This document shows, piece by piece, positions 39,001 to 49,912 of a stretch of 64,000 nucleotides of DNA. Every line of letters starts with the position of its first letter. The first letter of the stretch is position 1. Source of the DNA: Lepisosteus oculatus (taxonomy: Eukaryota > Chordata > Actinopteri > Semionotiformes > Lepisosteidae); NCBI RefSeq assembly GCF_040954835.1, contig NC_090712.1, positions 3,977,284-4,041,283 of the forward strand, read 5' to 3'. The position numbers and the translations under genes are program-made. Below the pieces are notes generated by a model. The model was not told the origin of the DNA, did no database searches, and saw nothing but the letters and a program-made list of their open reading frames with translations.

Positions 39001-39523
39001 GAGTGGAAAAAAAATGCCAATGCTGTGGTTAAAGACTGCTGGGAATTGCAGTGTAGAACAGGCTGCAGCATCAGAATCCGTGTCTCATTTGAACACTATA
39101 ATGCATATAAGACTTTTGGGGGTGTAATAAGATTGCCTTTTTAGAGATTAATGGAGTTTCTATCACAGAAGAAATAATGACAATAGCTTTGTAGTAAAGG
39201 GCTCAGAATGTATTGTTCAGTAACCAGTTTCTGCTCTAACACAGAGGGACGGTGAGTTCATGAAGACTCTGTTTGTTCAGTTGTACATGGACACTGTCTA
39301 CCCCCTCCTGCACTCCCTAGCTCTGCCGCCCTGCCAGTGGGCTGACCAGGAGACCGAGAGCTTGCGATGGAGGATCATCGCGGGCATCCTGGCAGTAAAC
39401 AAGCAGAAGGAGAGCGCTCTCTCCTCTCTGCTCTCTGAGGAGGCCGCACAGGAGGCATTCGATGTCTCTGAGGTAGCCTACGACTTTCTTACAAAGGCAC
39501 GAGAGACAGCAGCCACTGCATGA
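24049..39523 (+). CDS. nphp1: Nephrocystin-1, complete, 20 coding exons
   Basis: NPHP1 is a transition-zone and cell-junction scaffold that works with NPHP4 and RPGRIP1L; human loss causes juvenile nephronophthisis. Exons: 24049-24114, 24277-24350, 25253-25313, 25687-25823, 26321-26510, 27053-27154, 27465-27577, 28215-28260, 28492-28576, 29375-29469, 30713-30841, 32346-32420, 32817-32927, 33359-33441, 35566-35642, 36072-36171, 36752-36864, 37536-37609, 38866-38910, 39245-39523. All phases agree, giving 684 residues (human 732 or 677). Residues 1-112 are coiled-coil-like. An E/D run follows in exon 5 (about 120-150), then the SH3 domain (about 155-210; FIAVCDF…[22 protein letters not shown]) and a second acidic stretch. 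The nephrocystin homology domain has [29 protein letters not shown] and [11 protein letters not shown]. The start ATG gives [10 protein letters not shown]; an ATG 8 bp upstream stops after seven codons. Exon 6 has a weak donor (GTTGGT). Confidence 0.96.
26350..26436 (+). repeat. Purine-rich low-complexity stretch coding the nphp1 acidic run
   Basis: Almost pure GAA/GAG/GAT/AGT codons within nphp1 exon 5, giving two near-copies of a unit with EEESEEED. It is both coding and internally repetitive, so copy number may vary between species. The reverse strand reads as a serine-rich open frame, which is only a shadow. Confidence 0.7.
35070..35410 (+). repeat. Family B SINE-like repeat, decayed
   Basis: It contains the diagnostic CCCTGCAATAGGCTGGAGTC, TGTCCAGGG and GGATAAGCTCCGTG order seen in the other family B copies. 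It lies in nphp1 intron 14, upstream of the exon at 35566. Both ends are indistinct. Confidence 0.5.
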
Positions 39524-39640
39524 TGTGAGGGGACGTTATTCACACCCGCACGGCAGTCTGGGGTCCTTTGGTTTTAAAGCAGAGGCGGGCCTTGTTCTCA
39601 AGGCCTGGTGTCTTTAGGTTTTTGTTCCAACATACTTAGT

Positions 39641-39670
39641 CTTATGTACATTTTATTAGATGTACATAAG
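39641..39670. repeat. Inverted repeat, 11-bp arms, just after nphp1
   Basis: CTTATGTACAT at 39641-39651 and ATGTACATAAG at 39660-39670 are perfect reverse complements around an 8-base loop. It starts 118 bp after the nphp1 stop codon, so it could form a hairpin in the 3' untranslated region. A candidate ATTAAA poly(A) signal lies at about 39852. Confidence 0.7.
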
Positions 39671-41382
39671 ATTTTCTTAAAGCATTCTACATTTGATTGC
39701 TTTTACTTACAGTACATATTTACTTCATTGAAGGTATGTTGACCTACAAATATGTTCTATATTTTTGGTGGTTATTTTATAATGACATACCTTCTTTTCA
39801 GATTCAGTTATCTCTCACTGCACCTTCACTAGGCCCCAATTTAAAGTCATTATTAAACATAATTATGTAATTCATTTATCATGGTTGTGAGTGAGCTGCA
39901 TACCTTCCCATTTCTGTTGACACGACTTGCAAGATGTCTTCTTTAACAATTGAAGAGAAAAATGCATGAATAGGTGCAAATATATTGGTATTTAACAGAA
40001 TTGCTATTCAAGATAAACAGCCCCTGGAAATGGCAACTGACATCAAACAGTTTGTAAACTATTCGAACGATTAAGCCAAACCACTCAATAGCTGTATTAT
40101 GAAGTGAAAAGTACCTCACCTTGTTTCTTCTATTTTTGTGTTTTTAAATGGGAAACAAAAAAGTCAAATTTAAAGCGATGTCACCTGACTACAACTAATC
40201 ACAAACACCTTGTTTCATAGGTCTTGTTAGAAGTATTACAATTATGCAGTTAATTAAATACTGAGTATTTTTGTTCTTTTTGTTTATTTGGGCAGTACAG
40301 TGTTAAAGGAAAGTGCCTCTCAATCATTCCTTCTTGAGTCGAATTGGACACAGTGGCTGCTACCCATTTTATTATGATTCATTGTTGAATGAATGAGATG
40401 ATTAAAAAAAATCATTGAGTGTTGCACACATTACAAATGTACATATATATAATGTATTCACTTAAACTGTGTCTTCTGTTTATAAACTGTATATTATTAA
40501 AATATAACTAAAATACTCTTTTGTTATGAAATGTTTTTCATCAAATAGGTTTTACAAATTGTATCTAAATCTTTCTGAAGCATTACTTATATGCCAAATA
40601 TCACTCAGCTTTTAAAAAGATTGCAAAATTGGTAAGCTTTTATTTCAGGGCGGAGCTTCATACCTCCTGACATCATACTCTAGACTTTTTTCTCTCCTTG
40701 TATGGAAAACTGTGCATAAAAGTAAACATACACAACTCCACAAGTCCTACACAACTCCACTGCAATGGATTCTAAAAATGATTCTCTCAAAAGCTATTAA
40801 CCTATGTGCCAAGCTTATATACCAAGACATGCTCCATGTTGGTTATTTGCTTTAAAACACAGGCTACTGTCCATTCTAATGCAGTAAAAGTATGTATCTG
40901 CTCGGATGCTGATGTGATTTTTTCAAATGTTTTTATTATGATTGACCTAACTGTAAACCAGAAATAGTCATGGGTTTATATTTCAAGCTTCCCTATAAAA
41001 GCTTACCGAATTGTGATGCAATGACGTATAGTAAAATGCAGATGCATTCTAACTCTGTGACTGATTTCCTTTTCGACAATATCAAATCTCATCCATACCA
41101 CCGTCTTGTTTTGGTATAACCACTTTGGTGTATGTGCCAAGAAAGAAGGCTACATTGTCCGTTTGTTACGTTCTGGGTCTGACATAGTTGAGATTCAAAT
41201 GCTGTTCACCTGAAAGATGTGCAGATGCTCATAAAAGTAGACCATGGTGGCAAACCACAATACACTTAATCATGAAACGCTATTCAGTTCTTAGGAGGAG
41301 TGTGTTAGGAAAAGTCCTTCAGAGTCACTGTTCGAGCCAGTTAGAGCCAAACATGAGTTGCATGTTTCCGTCAATACTGTGT
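39671..41382. other. Downstream of nphp1; no gene seen
   Basis: AT-rich DNA beginning with the presumed 3' untranslated region of nphp1. It contains many short A and T runs and no open frame with family resemblance. Confidence 0.5.
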
Positions 41383-41510
41383 AATAATAATAATAATTGC
41401 TTACGCTTATATAGCGCTTTTCTGGACACTCCACTCAAAGCGCTTTACAGGTAATGGGGATCCCCTCCACCACCACCAATGTGCAGCCCCACCTGGATGA
41501 TGTGTAGTAT
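41383..41510 (-). repeat. Family A retroelement, 3' end, reverse orientation
   Basis: It reads TAATAATAATAATTGCTTAC, then TATATAGCGCTTTTCTGGAC and AAAGCGCTTTACAGGTAATG, followed by CCACCACCACC: the exact reverse complement of the family A tail. It is the only reverse-oriented copy among five. Confidence 0.75.
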
Positions 41511-43389
41511 TGCTATGTACTACTGTTCAAAGTATGTACCCTTTCGTTTATGGGTTCCACAATTAGTGTCTTTGAATAAAAAGTAGTAGTGTTGGCTGGT
41601 CTGCAGGTGGTTTCATACTGATAGAATGTCTGCCAAGAAGCAAACCAAGCCTTTCTACCACACCTCTGTAAGCAAAGACTGAATAAACTCTTTTCAAAGC
41701 CAGGCAAACTGCATTAAGACAAAGAGATTTCTCAATAATCTGTACCTGATAAATGACTGTGCCTTTCTGAGATCTCCTTTTTATTGTTTTATTGTCTCAG
41801 TATATTAAAACCTATAGTTTGGTAAAATTGCACATGAGTCATAGAATGCATATTTTCTTTTCAAATATATATATATTTCAGGTCAGGCCAGTTTAGCCAA
41901 CACCCAGTACTTTTACAGAAATACAAAATGCCTTGGACGATTTTAAAAGCTGATTTTAGCAGTTGTGTCTTTTTTGTATTGATTCGCAGATATTATTGCT
42001 CTCATACCAGCAGCCCACATCTCTCGTTTACAAAAATGTTGGTATTTTCCGAAGGTATTTTACTCTTCTAAAATCAGGATGTTGCATTTTGCATACAAGC
42101 CCTTTCGAAACGTATGCTTGTTTTATTCTTTAGATTAAAAAAATAAAAGCTTTTTTCCCAAAATTTTCTAAGCGTCAGGTAATGAAGGTGATGGCACAGA
42201 ATATAGAACTATGTTGTACAGTATCTGAGGCTTGGAGTTCCTGTTTGCCTCCAGCTAGAAGGTGTTCCTTCACAGTAACAAGGTCATAATTAATCATACA
42301 GTCTTACTTTGGGCAGTAAGTGAAGAGTGAATTATGTAATTATTCAGAGGAGTGTCTTTGGAATGGCTAGCCCAGCACCATGAGGGTTCAGACTGAACTG
42401 CAGGTTATTCTGTTCCTCCCATTTTACCTGCGTATGCAAAAACGTACATGGTGAAACAGCAGGAAATTGCAAATCACTGGGGTATTCGTTTAATGTGGGA
42501 TACACAGCTGCAGTATAACCCACCATGGAAGGACCACCCAGGTTTGCTACTTACAAGCCCACATTAGAAGAGCTAATGGAATCTCACAGCTTTTATTAAT
42601 AATTGCTACTCATTTATTTGGCTGACACTTTTATCCAAAGGGACTTGCGTATGAAACAATTTCCACAGCAGGGCTTTTTCCTAGAGCACTCCGAGAGAAG
42701 TACTTTGCTCGAGGGCACAACAACAATGCCCTACCCAAAATGTGAACCCTAACCCCCCCTTGAGGTGTTTTAAAAGAAGCTCCGACATCATATTACTATG
42801 CAGGCATTTAATAGCTCTTTATCCAAATGTTTGATCTTCCTGTGTTTTTTAAAGTTGGTTCCTTTAAAAGAACTTACTTTGCTCTTCTGTCTTTTGTTCA
42901 TCATCTTATTTCATGTCCTGGAATTTGTTTTTCTCTGTGCTTGATTTTGTTTTTCAGGATAATTAGCCTCTAATCAGGCACGCGAAAGCTAATTGTGGAA
43001 ATGCACTCTGGGGATGAACACGAACTATGAGTTTTCCTCCGAAGCTCACCTGTGAAAGGTTAAAGGTAGAGGTAGAGGAGAATAGGCCTCTTTGAGTTCC
43101 AGTGGTGGCTCTGTTGTTATATCTGCTATTAATCTATAATTTCTTTCAAATTGATCACGACGCAATGCAAATAAATTGGTTTTACAGAAGGTCACATACT
43201 GTGATTGAAGAACTTTTCTGCTACAGAATCATGGGGAGAAAGACTACAAATCTGCAGTCCGTTCAAACGACAACTCGCCATGTAGTCATATATACTGTAC
43301 CTTTCAGGCTGAGGTCACAGCACTTAACCAGACCTTTTTACTGATAAGATCTTAAAACTATTCGACGTGGCAATAAAGGCTTTCAAATA
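41511..43389. other. Gene-poor intergenic DNA
   Basis: No recognisable gene or RNA. A stretch at about 42600-42770 (ATTTATTTGGCTGACACTTT, TATCCAAAGGGACTTGC) matches a motif that recurs widely in fish repeats, so part of this is probably old repeat. Confidence 0.4.
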
Positions 43390-43423
43390 TTTTCTCCCTA
43401 TGTTCTAAAACATAGGGAGAAAA
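43390..43423. repeat. Perfect 15-bp hairpin with CTAA loop
   Basis: TTTTCTCCCTATGTT at 43390-43404 and AACATAGGGAGAAAA at 43409-43423 are exact reverse complements around a 4-base loop. A third partial copy, TTTTTCTCCCTAAG, follows at about 43426-43439. No gene is attached to it. Confidence 0.85.
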
Positions 43424-43684
43424 GCTTTTTCTCCCTAAGCCTATCTAACCAAAATCAAGGGTCGTTGTTTTCTCAACAACATTGTCATTAATGATTAACC
43501 ACCAAAGACTGGAAATCTTTGATGGAATGGGTGCGCTTAAATGACATCTTGAGGAATCAGTTATGAGAGCATGAAATGATACTGACTCCTCTTCTTACAA
43601 TTTTGTGTATAACTGTAAAGTACAACTTTTTGGGCCGAATCGACTAGCCCTGAAAATGGATGGTCCTGGAGCGTTGGGCCCAAA

Positions 43685-43860
43685 TGTGGGCAGAACGGTG
43701 GCTCTGTGGCTAAGGATCTTAGATCTTATACCGGTTCTTATCCCGCAGCCAGCAGAGGAATCCTACTCCATTCCATCCATCCTGACCCTGCGCTCTGACC
43801 CCAAGCTTCTCTCTCCCTGCCTGTGTGTCTCATGGAGAGCAAGCTGGGGTATGCAAAAAG
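43685..43860 (+). repeat. Family B SINE-like repeat, 5' part
   Basis: It begins GGGCAGAACGGTGGCTCTGTGGCTAAGGATCTT, a tRNA-like head with an A-box-like GGCTCTGTGGCTA, and continues with CCGGTTCTTATCCCGCAG, a weak B-box position. The tail of the family is missing here. Confidence 0.5.
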
Positions 43861-44194
43861 ACAAATTCCTAATGCAAGAAATTGAATATGGCCAATAAAG
43901 TGATCTTATATGGTCTATGAAAGCAGAAACAGTGTGCCAGTAAAGCAATGATGTGTGTGCCTCCTTACAAGACTCCGTCTGTTATTCTGCACTTCATTCA
44001 TATATATTGTGCTATCTTGCTTTTTCTGAGTACCACTATAGTATTTATCACATTTATCTCTACTATGTTGTTGTTGTCCATGCCTTAGGCATTATTTCCT
44101 GCAGAAAACGGTACTTACATTATACACAAACAAAAATCTGAAAGGAGGATACTAAAAACTTAGTTTTATTTTTAGTATAAATAAGGTGTGGCAG

Positions 44195-44455
44195 CATTGC
44201 TCTGGGCTGCTTGCTGTGTTTGCATGGGTTTCCTTCATGTGGTCTGGTTTCCTTCCACAGTTCATAAGAGTACTGTACTGGTAGGTCAATTGGCCTTGGT
44301 GAGTGTGTGTTTGTGTCTTTGCGTGCCCTGTAATGGACTGGTAACCCATCCAGGCTGTATGTGCCTTTGCTTTGTGCCCCTTGCTTGCCAGGAAAAGGCG
44401 ATGACCCCCGTGACCATAAATTGGATATAGCGTTTATAAAATGGATGGATGAATG
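44195..44455 (+). repeat. Family B SINE-like repeat, 3' part
   Basis: It contains GGTTTCCTTCCACAGTTCAT, GCCCTGTAATGGACTGGTAA, CCATCCAGG and a GTGACCATAAATTGGATATA tail ending in tandem ATGG units (AAATGGATGGATGAATGG). This is the typical 3' end of the family. Confidence 0.65.
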
Positions 44456-47400
44456 GCTTGATAGCCCAGGTTAACAGTCACTAACTACTGCCTTCTTTTC
44501 AATTAACTGTGAGATCATTCGACATAATTGAAATCCCTGTGAAATTGTCTACCACTATAATAAAGAAAAAAGCACTCTTCTCTCCTGTGCTGTGGAGGGC
44601 ATAGGATCTGAGTGAGAAACAGCACATGCAACCCACAACCCTCAAAGACCTGGTCCGGATGGATGCTTCTGGACACTAGAGAGAGGTCAAGCAAGCAACA
44701 CCTCTGGAACCAGGTCTGCAAAGTCTAATGCCCAGAGACACTAACCCCAAAAGATTAATGCAGTTCCTAGTGACAGCACAGCTTGGATGTAAAGAAATTA
44801 AAGCCTGGTGAGTAAACCTGGTTGAAGATGTGGAATGTTTATGTGCACTGATGCACTCAGCTCAGTCAGGGCGTCCTTCAAAACACCTGTGTGAAGCACC
44901 CAGCTCAAGTGCTACTGTAGCTCTACAGGTCTGACATCTGGAGACCCATAGCCAATTCCTGAGTGCATGCGACAACCATTGGCAACAAGCGCAGGACAGA
45001 GAGCTTTTAATGTAAAGAGCAGGGTGAGTCTGAAGATGGCACCTTGAGCGTGTTTTTTAGCTGAATTAAAAAAACCTGCACCAAACCTGCACCAAAACCT
45101 GTGTTAAAGAACAGAGGAGCAACATTACAGTTGTTCACAAGAGTGTGTTTTGTGAATCATCCTTTCTCGCTTTATTCTTTGCAGACAAATGTTATAAAAG
45201 TCTTTTTTATAGATAAATCCAAATATAGGAAACGATGAAGAAAGTCCATTTTTTAAATACATTCCTGCATGAAAAGAGGAGAGCTGCAGTCTGGCTGGTG
45301 GTTATCTGGCTGCTGCTATATGACCAAGATTTTAAAAGATTTTAGTCTATTTTGATTATTGTGTCTGTTCTACTTTAATCCCAGGGAGATTTGGTTTTTA
45401 TTTTTTGAAGGGAACAAGTGGTCTTTCCAATGTCTTATGTGACTTCCCTTTGTGATTTTTTTAATCCATCCTGCTCTTTGCATGATGGTTTAACTGGCTG
45501 GGAAGCAAAGGTGCTCTGGGGTGTAGTCTGAAGTTAATGACAACACTGCCCAGGCAAAAAAAAAGATTTCCTGCTCCTTCTTGCTTTTTAAAAATGCTAA
45601 CACACCTTCAGTCCCTGACTGTTAAACACAGCCACACCTGACAGAACAGGGCTCACTTGATCCTCCTTTCTTTTTCAACAATTGGGCAAGATTCCTGAAG
45701 TCTTTTGAGGCATGTCTTCCCTCTAGTGACATTTCACATATCTAATAATTAGAAAGCATCACACTGAAATATCAACATTGTAAAAGAAGCTCTTGATAGG
45801 TTTTAAAATTGTTTTTTAAATTTGATATAGGTGTCTCTATTAAGGAAATGCATAATAGTCAGCGCTCGTCATTTCACACATCCAAGAGGAACAGTACAAC
45901 TGTCTGAAATTATTTTTTCTGTACTTTCTGTATATATAATTAAAGTTAACAGCCATGGAACAAGTATTAATTAGCTGTTTCACAGTCCTCATGCAAAAGC
46001 AGGCAAAAAGTAGTGCCTAGATTATTATATTAAGTTTTCACATTCTTGGGACATCTAAAGGGTGTTCTTGAGTCTATTTTTAACATACCACGCCCAATGC
46101 TTTCCATACATAGATTTAGTGAGTAACACAATCAACTTTGGAACATTGTGTCTTTACAGCTAATACACTGATGAAACACATATTTCTTCTCTCCTTTCTC
46201 ATTAGTATCCCTTTGATAACACCTATTGTGTGGCTTGTGGCTGCTCTCAAAAACTGTAAGGTTTTGAGATTTCACTTCCTGCTTTTCTATTTTGGGCTCA
46301 GCAACATAATGTCTAAATCCCACTGTATAAGCAGTGACTCTGGGTCATGACCAATAAGTACTTTGTTTCTTCATCTTTTTCGTATCCGCTAACAGTCTCA
46401 GAAAAAAAAAACACCTCACATACTGTAGAGAGAGCCAGCCTAGAAACCTAAACACCCGTTTTTCCACATTCCTTTGAATGAGTTTGGCTTTAACAAATTG
46501 CTGGGTGTTTCCATAGAGCAATCAGTGCAAATAGTTGTACCATTTGTTGTGCAAAAAACTGTTATTGATGTTTCACTACGGAAATGTGAGTGTACACAAT
46601 GGAATGGACGACTCTCTCTTTGGAAAGTGCACGCTTTTACCTAGATATGGCAGATGTTGCAATTTTATTTATTTTATAATCACCCACAATGGAATTAGGC
46701 TAAGAGGTGATTTAATTGAAAGAGAACATTAAAATATGACTTAGAAAATGTAAGTATCCCATCACAATAACTTTTCATTTTCGTGGGGGACTCCCATGAA
46801 AAACAGATATTTTAGCTGGGATTACACGGTCCTCCTTAAACGGGCACTTCATGAAAGTTGACGATTATTTTTTCCTTAAATAGCCAAGGGTTTGCTTCGG
46901 ACTCCACAAAAATAAATAACAGTATTTGTTCTTTCGTTGCTTTCCAGAGACTGGAACCATTATAGAGCTATATTGTATTAAAAAAGACAATGTTCCTTAT
47001 GTCACATTTTCTATAAATAAAATATATGGTTTTCCCTTTATAAGGATAAGGTTTTTATTCAATGAGACTTGTGCAGGCTTGTACACAGTGGCTTCATGAA
47101 TGAAGTAGCGATATCTGGGGACATTGTTGCTTACATCACTCTGGTGTGCCATTTTCAGAAGTGTTTGAGGAATGTCTCCTCCCTTCTCCCCTCCAGAAAA
47201 AGTATGGTGTATCTGCTTCTCATGGAGACCTGCTTGAGCAATGAGGGAGGAGCAGAACAATCAGTAGATTTAATTGAAATAAATGCTTGGTAACTGCAAC
47301 AATAACAGAAGCTTTGTGTTGCTATGGAGCCTAGAGCTCACAGGCTTCAGAGAAATGTCATTAAACATGTCATTAGTAGAGTACCACAGATATCTGGAGA

Positions 47401-47624
47401 GGAAACAATGCTCTACTTAATTTATATCAATAGTCTTGACTGAACCAGAATATTTGTTTAAAAATTACATAAAAACAAGGGGGGTGGGGGTGGAAAATAC
47501 TATAGAGCAGACACGGAAAACTGAAAGAATTGAATCTCTTTAATACTGAATAGAGAAGATAATTAGAGGATCTGACACAGGTATTGAGGATCCCAAAAGA
47601 TATTGACAAAGTTAAACCAACACA
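44456..47624. other. Gene-poor intergenic DNA
   Basis: No supported gene. The open frames here are short, lack family resemblance and have no convincing splice context. AT-rich throughout. Confidence 0.4.
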
Positions 47625-47835
47625 TTATTAAGGAACAAGTCATGGTTTATTCCGTGCTTAAAATAGAAGAAAAGAAACACAACGTTTTGGCTGTGGACCC
47701 TTCTTCGGGTGTCACCCAGTTGGACATATGAAGAAAACTGCACAGCCGAAACGTTGTATTTCTTTTCTTCTCTTTTCAGCAGGGAATAAACCTTTACTTG
47801 TCCCTTTGCAGCCTACACATGCTGACATAGCTCTC
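47625..47835. repeat. Foldback (inverted-repeat) element, family C
   Basis: The left half has GGTTTATTCCGTGCTTAAAA, AGAAACACAACGTTTTGGC and GTGGACCCTTCTTCGGGTG. The right half has the reverse order: GCACAGCCGAAACGTTGTAT, TTTCTTTTCTTCTCTTTTCAGC and AGGGAATAAACC. The two arms pair over about 65 bp with mismatches around a short centre. No open frame is present, so it would be a non-autonomous element. A one-armed relative lies at 4015-4115. Confidence 0.65.
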
Positions 47836-48644
47836 TACTTGAACTAATGCAACACATTATTATTCTTAGCGGAGAAATAAAAACACAGAGACACAACTGG
47901 ATATTGCTGTATAAGGAAGTGTATTAAGGACCAAGAACAGGTTTATTCTTTTTTTTTCGAAAGGGATGGTTTGTGTCTGTAACACTCTGCCCAGACATGA
48001 TGAAAACTGATCCCCTGAAAAATATATTTTCTTTTGACTGACTTCATACTGTATTTTCAAAACTAACTGTGGTCACAAGTGGCCCTGCTGCGCTTTTCTC
48101 TGTTCATTGTCCCTAATTCTCTCATGGAACAGCTAATTTCTCTATGGTGTGTACTTCACAGATGACACAGAAAGATATTCATTTTATAAAGATCAAATTA
48201 CTTGAATTCCTTTCTGCAGTCTTTTTTACTGTGTCACTCCAACTGGAATTTGGGCACTGACCATCTGTAACATCTTGTTGTTTGCGCAAATAGAGTGATG
48301 TCAAACATAGTTTCCTTCAAATCTTGATGATTATCAAAGACTGTCAAAACCACACTCTGAAAAAAAAATCCTAGAAAACAATTGGGTGTTTCACAATTCA
48401 ACTTCCATATGGTCCACAATCATCCTTAATTTTTCAAAAAGCTTTAGAGTTTGCACAGCACAGTAAACTATTTCGAGGAGATTAGACTAACATTGGAAAT
48501 GTACCTCCAGCAAACTGGGGGCAGAACCAATCTGCATGGCCTTTATTGTAGAAATAAAAAGGCACTATTCAGTGAAATGATTGTATTAAAATCTCATGTT
48601 AAAAATGTGGACCTGTTCCTTTTTCCTGCCTTTCTTCCTGTTGT

Positions 48645-49202
48645 TTACCTTTGAGCACTTTTAGGTTTTAGGAGTCGAATTACAAAGTAGTGCACTGGAT
48701 ACCTGAGCACTATCTTTAATGTAAGATGCTGAGTGAGTGTAATGGAGACTTTGTGAGCCAGAAAGTTATGGGTTGGAATGTGACTTGTGGAGCTCTGAGG
48801 AGCACATACCCACTCTTGATTTTCATTACCTGGAAAACGACAGTTAGGACAGTAGCACCGAAGCTGGTGTTGTACTTTCTGTGGGGAAATGTTTCCCGGA
48901 TGCTTTTCTTCTCTTTCTACGGAGAGGGGAATCCACATAACCTGCTTTTTAAAATGGGCTGCCACTCTCCCCACTGACTTTAACTGCCTCTGGCTATATT
49001 TGTTGGTCACTGCATTCCACCCTTGTGAAATAATCCCTTCTTCTGAAAGTTTGGGACATAACTTAAAAACAGAAACCAGCAGGATTTTTTCTGTTTCATT
49101 CTGTCGCATGAAATTCTTGGAATCGGAAGCTTCTCTGGTTGCGCTATTAAAAATGACAAATGAAAGAAAAAGTTGGTTAATGGCCAGACCATTTGTGAAC
49201 AC
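48645..49202 (-). CDS. Unrecognised open frame, possibly coding or a decayed exon
   Basis: A 185-codon open stretch on the minus strand with a TAA end. The first codon is GTG, so any real coding would have to enter through a splice acceptor or start at a later ATG. The middle (about residues 30-95) is rich in charged and helical residues, including QNETEKILLVSVFKLCPKLS and WNAVTNKYSQRQLKSVGR, faintly reminiscent of a Myb/SANT-like DNA-binding fold. A cysteine pair (CYCPNC) follows. A donor-like CCAG|GTAATG lies inside it just after that pair. I recognise no family. It could be chance, a fossil transposon gene or part of a gene with the frame at 49591-49903. Confidence 0.2.
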   Translation of the reverse strand: MFTNGLAINQLFLSFVIFNSATREASDSKNFMRQNETEKILLVSVFKLCPKLSEEGIISQGWNAVTNKYSQRQLKSVGRVAAHFKKQVMWIPLSVEREEKHPGNISPQKVQHQLRCYCPNCRFPGNENQEWVCAPQSSTSHIPTHNFLAHKVSITLTQHLTLKIVLRYPVHYFVIRLLKPKSAQR

Positions 49203-49590
49203 TGATGTGCCGAATAACAGGCACTTGATGGCAGAAACGGTTTCCCTTTAATACATCTCTCAGGCTTGAGGGAGGATGGAGCAGGTAATCTGAAACAAAA
49301 TAGAAGTATGTTCAGAGGTGCAGGTGGATTTAAAGTGTTAAGAGGAGAATAAGGTCAGTCGTCTGCAGTGTGTTCGGTTACAACAGCTTGCAGGTGGAAA
49401 TAAGATTTTATCACGTGGAAACTTAAATTCTTCCAACAACCCCTCTCCTTGGGGAGCTGTGGAGAAGATGTCTTGCATTAAGCAATTGCGGTATTATGAA
49501 TGTATTGAGCTGATTCTTTCATCCAGTGCAGCCAGTGATTATACTGGAGCGATATGAGCAAAGGACCTTGCTCAAGCAGCAGTGTCTCAC

Positions 49591-49903
49591 CTGTAATCTT
49601 TTCCCACAACTTTCCAGTTAACAAGTCCAGAGCCCCAACCAACTGATCTTCACTGTGGCCTCTGACCACTTTCAGGTTTTTATTGTTCCACCTGAGCATT
49701 CTCAGGATACACTGGCCCTGATAGGGTTGTTGGCAAGAGCAGTCCACGAGGTGCTTCACCCTCTGTATGTAACTGAGCTTTGTTTTGAGTTGCCTAAGGT
49801 GTGTATCCAGAAGACCTCTGATATAGTAAGCTGCTCTGTTGTACTGTGTTTCTAACATGTCTGCTGCCCGTTCAGTATTTACAGCATATTTGCTTAGTAA
49901 AGT
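49591..49903 (-). CDS. Unrecognised coding-like exon candidate
   Basis: Inside a 144-codon open frame (49478-49912) the minus strand shows GTATTGATACAG before 49903 as a possible acceptor and ATTACAG|GTGAGA at 49590/49591 as a good donor, enclosing a 313-bp candidate exon. The peptide looks protein-like: leucine-rich and amphipathic, with LETQYNRAAYYIRGLLDTHL, a cysteine cluster DCSCQQPYQGQC and LRMLRWNNKNLKVV. Codon choice is varied and unlike the AT-rich flank. No signal peptide or known motif is visible and I cannot name a family. It lies between nphp1 and mal with no other gene nearby. Absence of an ATG-started upstream exon keeps confidence low. Confidence 0.3.
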
Positions 49904-49912
49904 CTGTATCAA

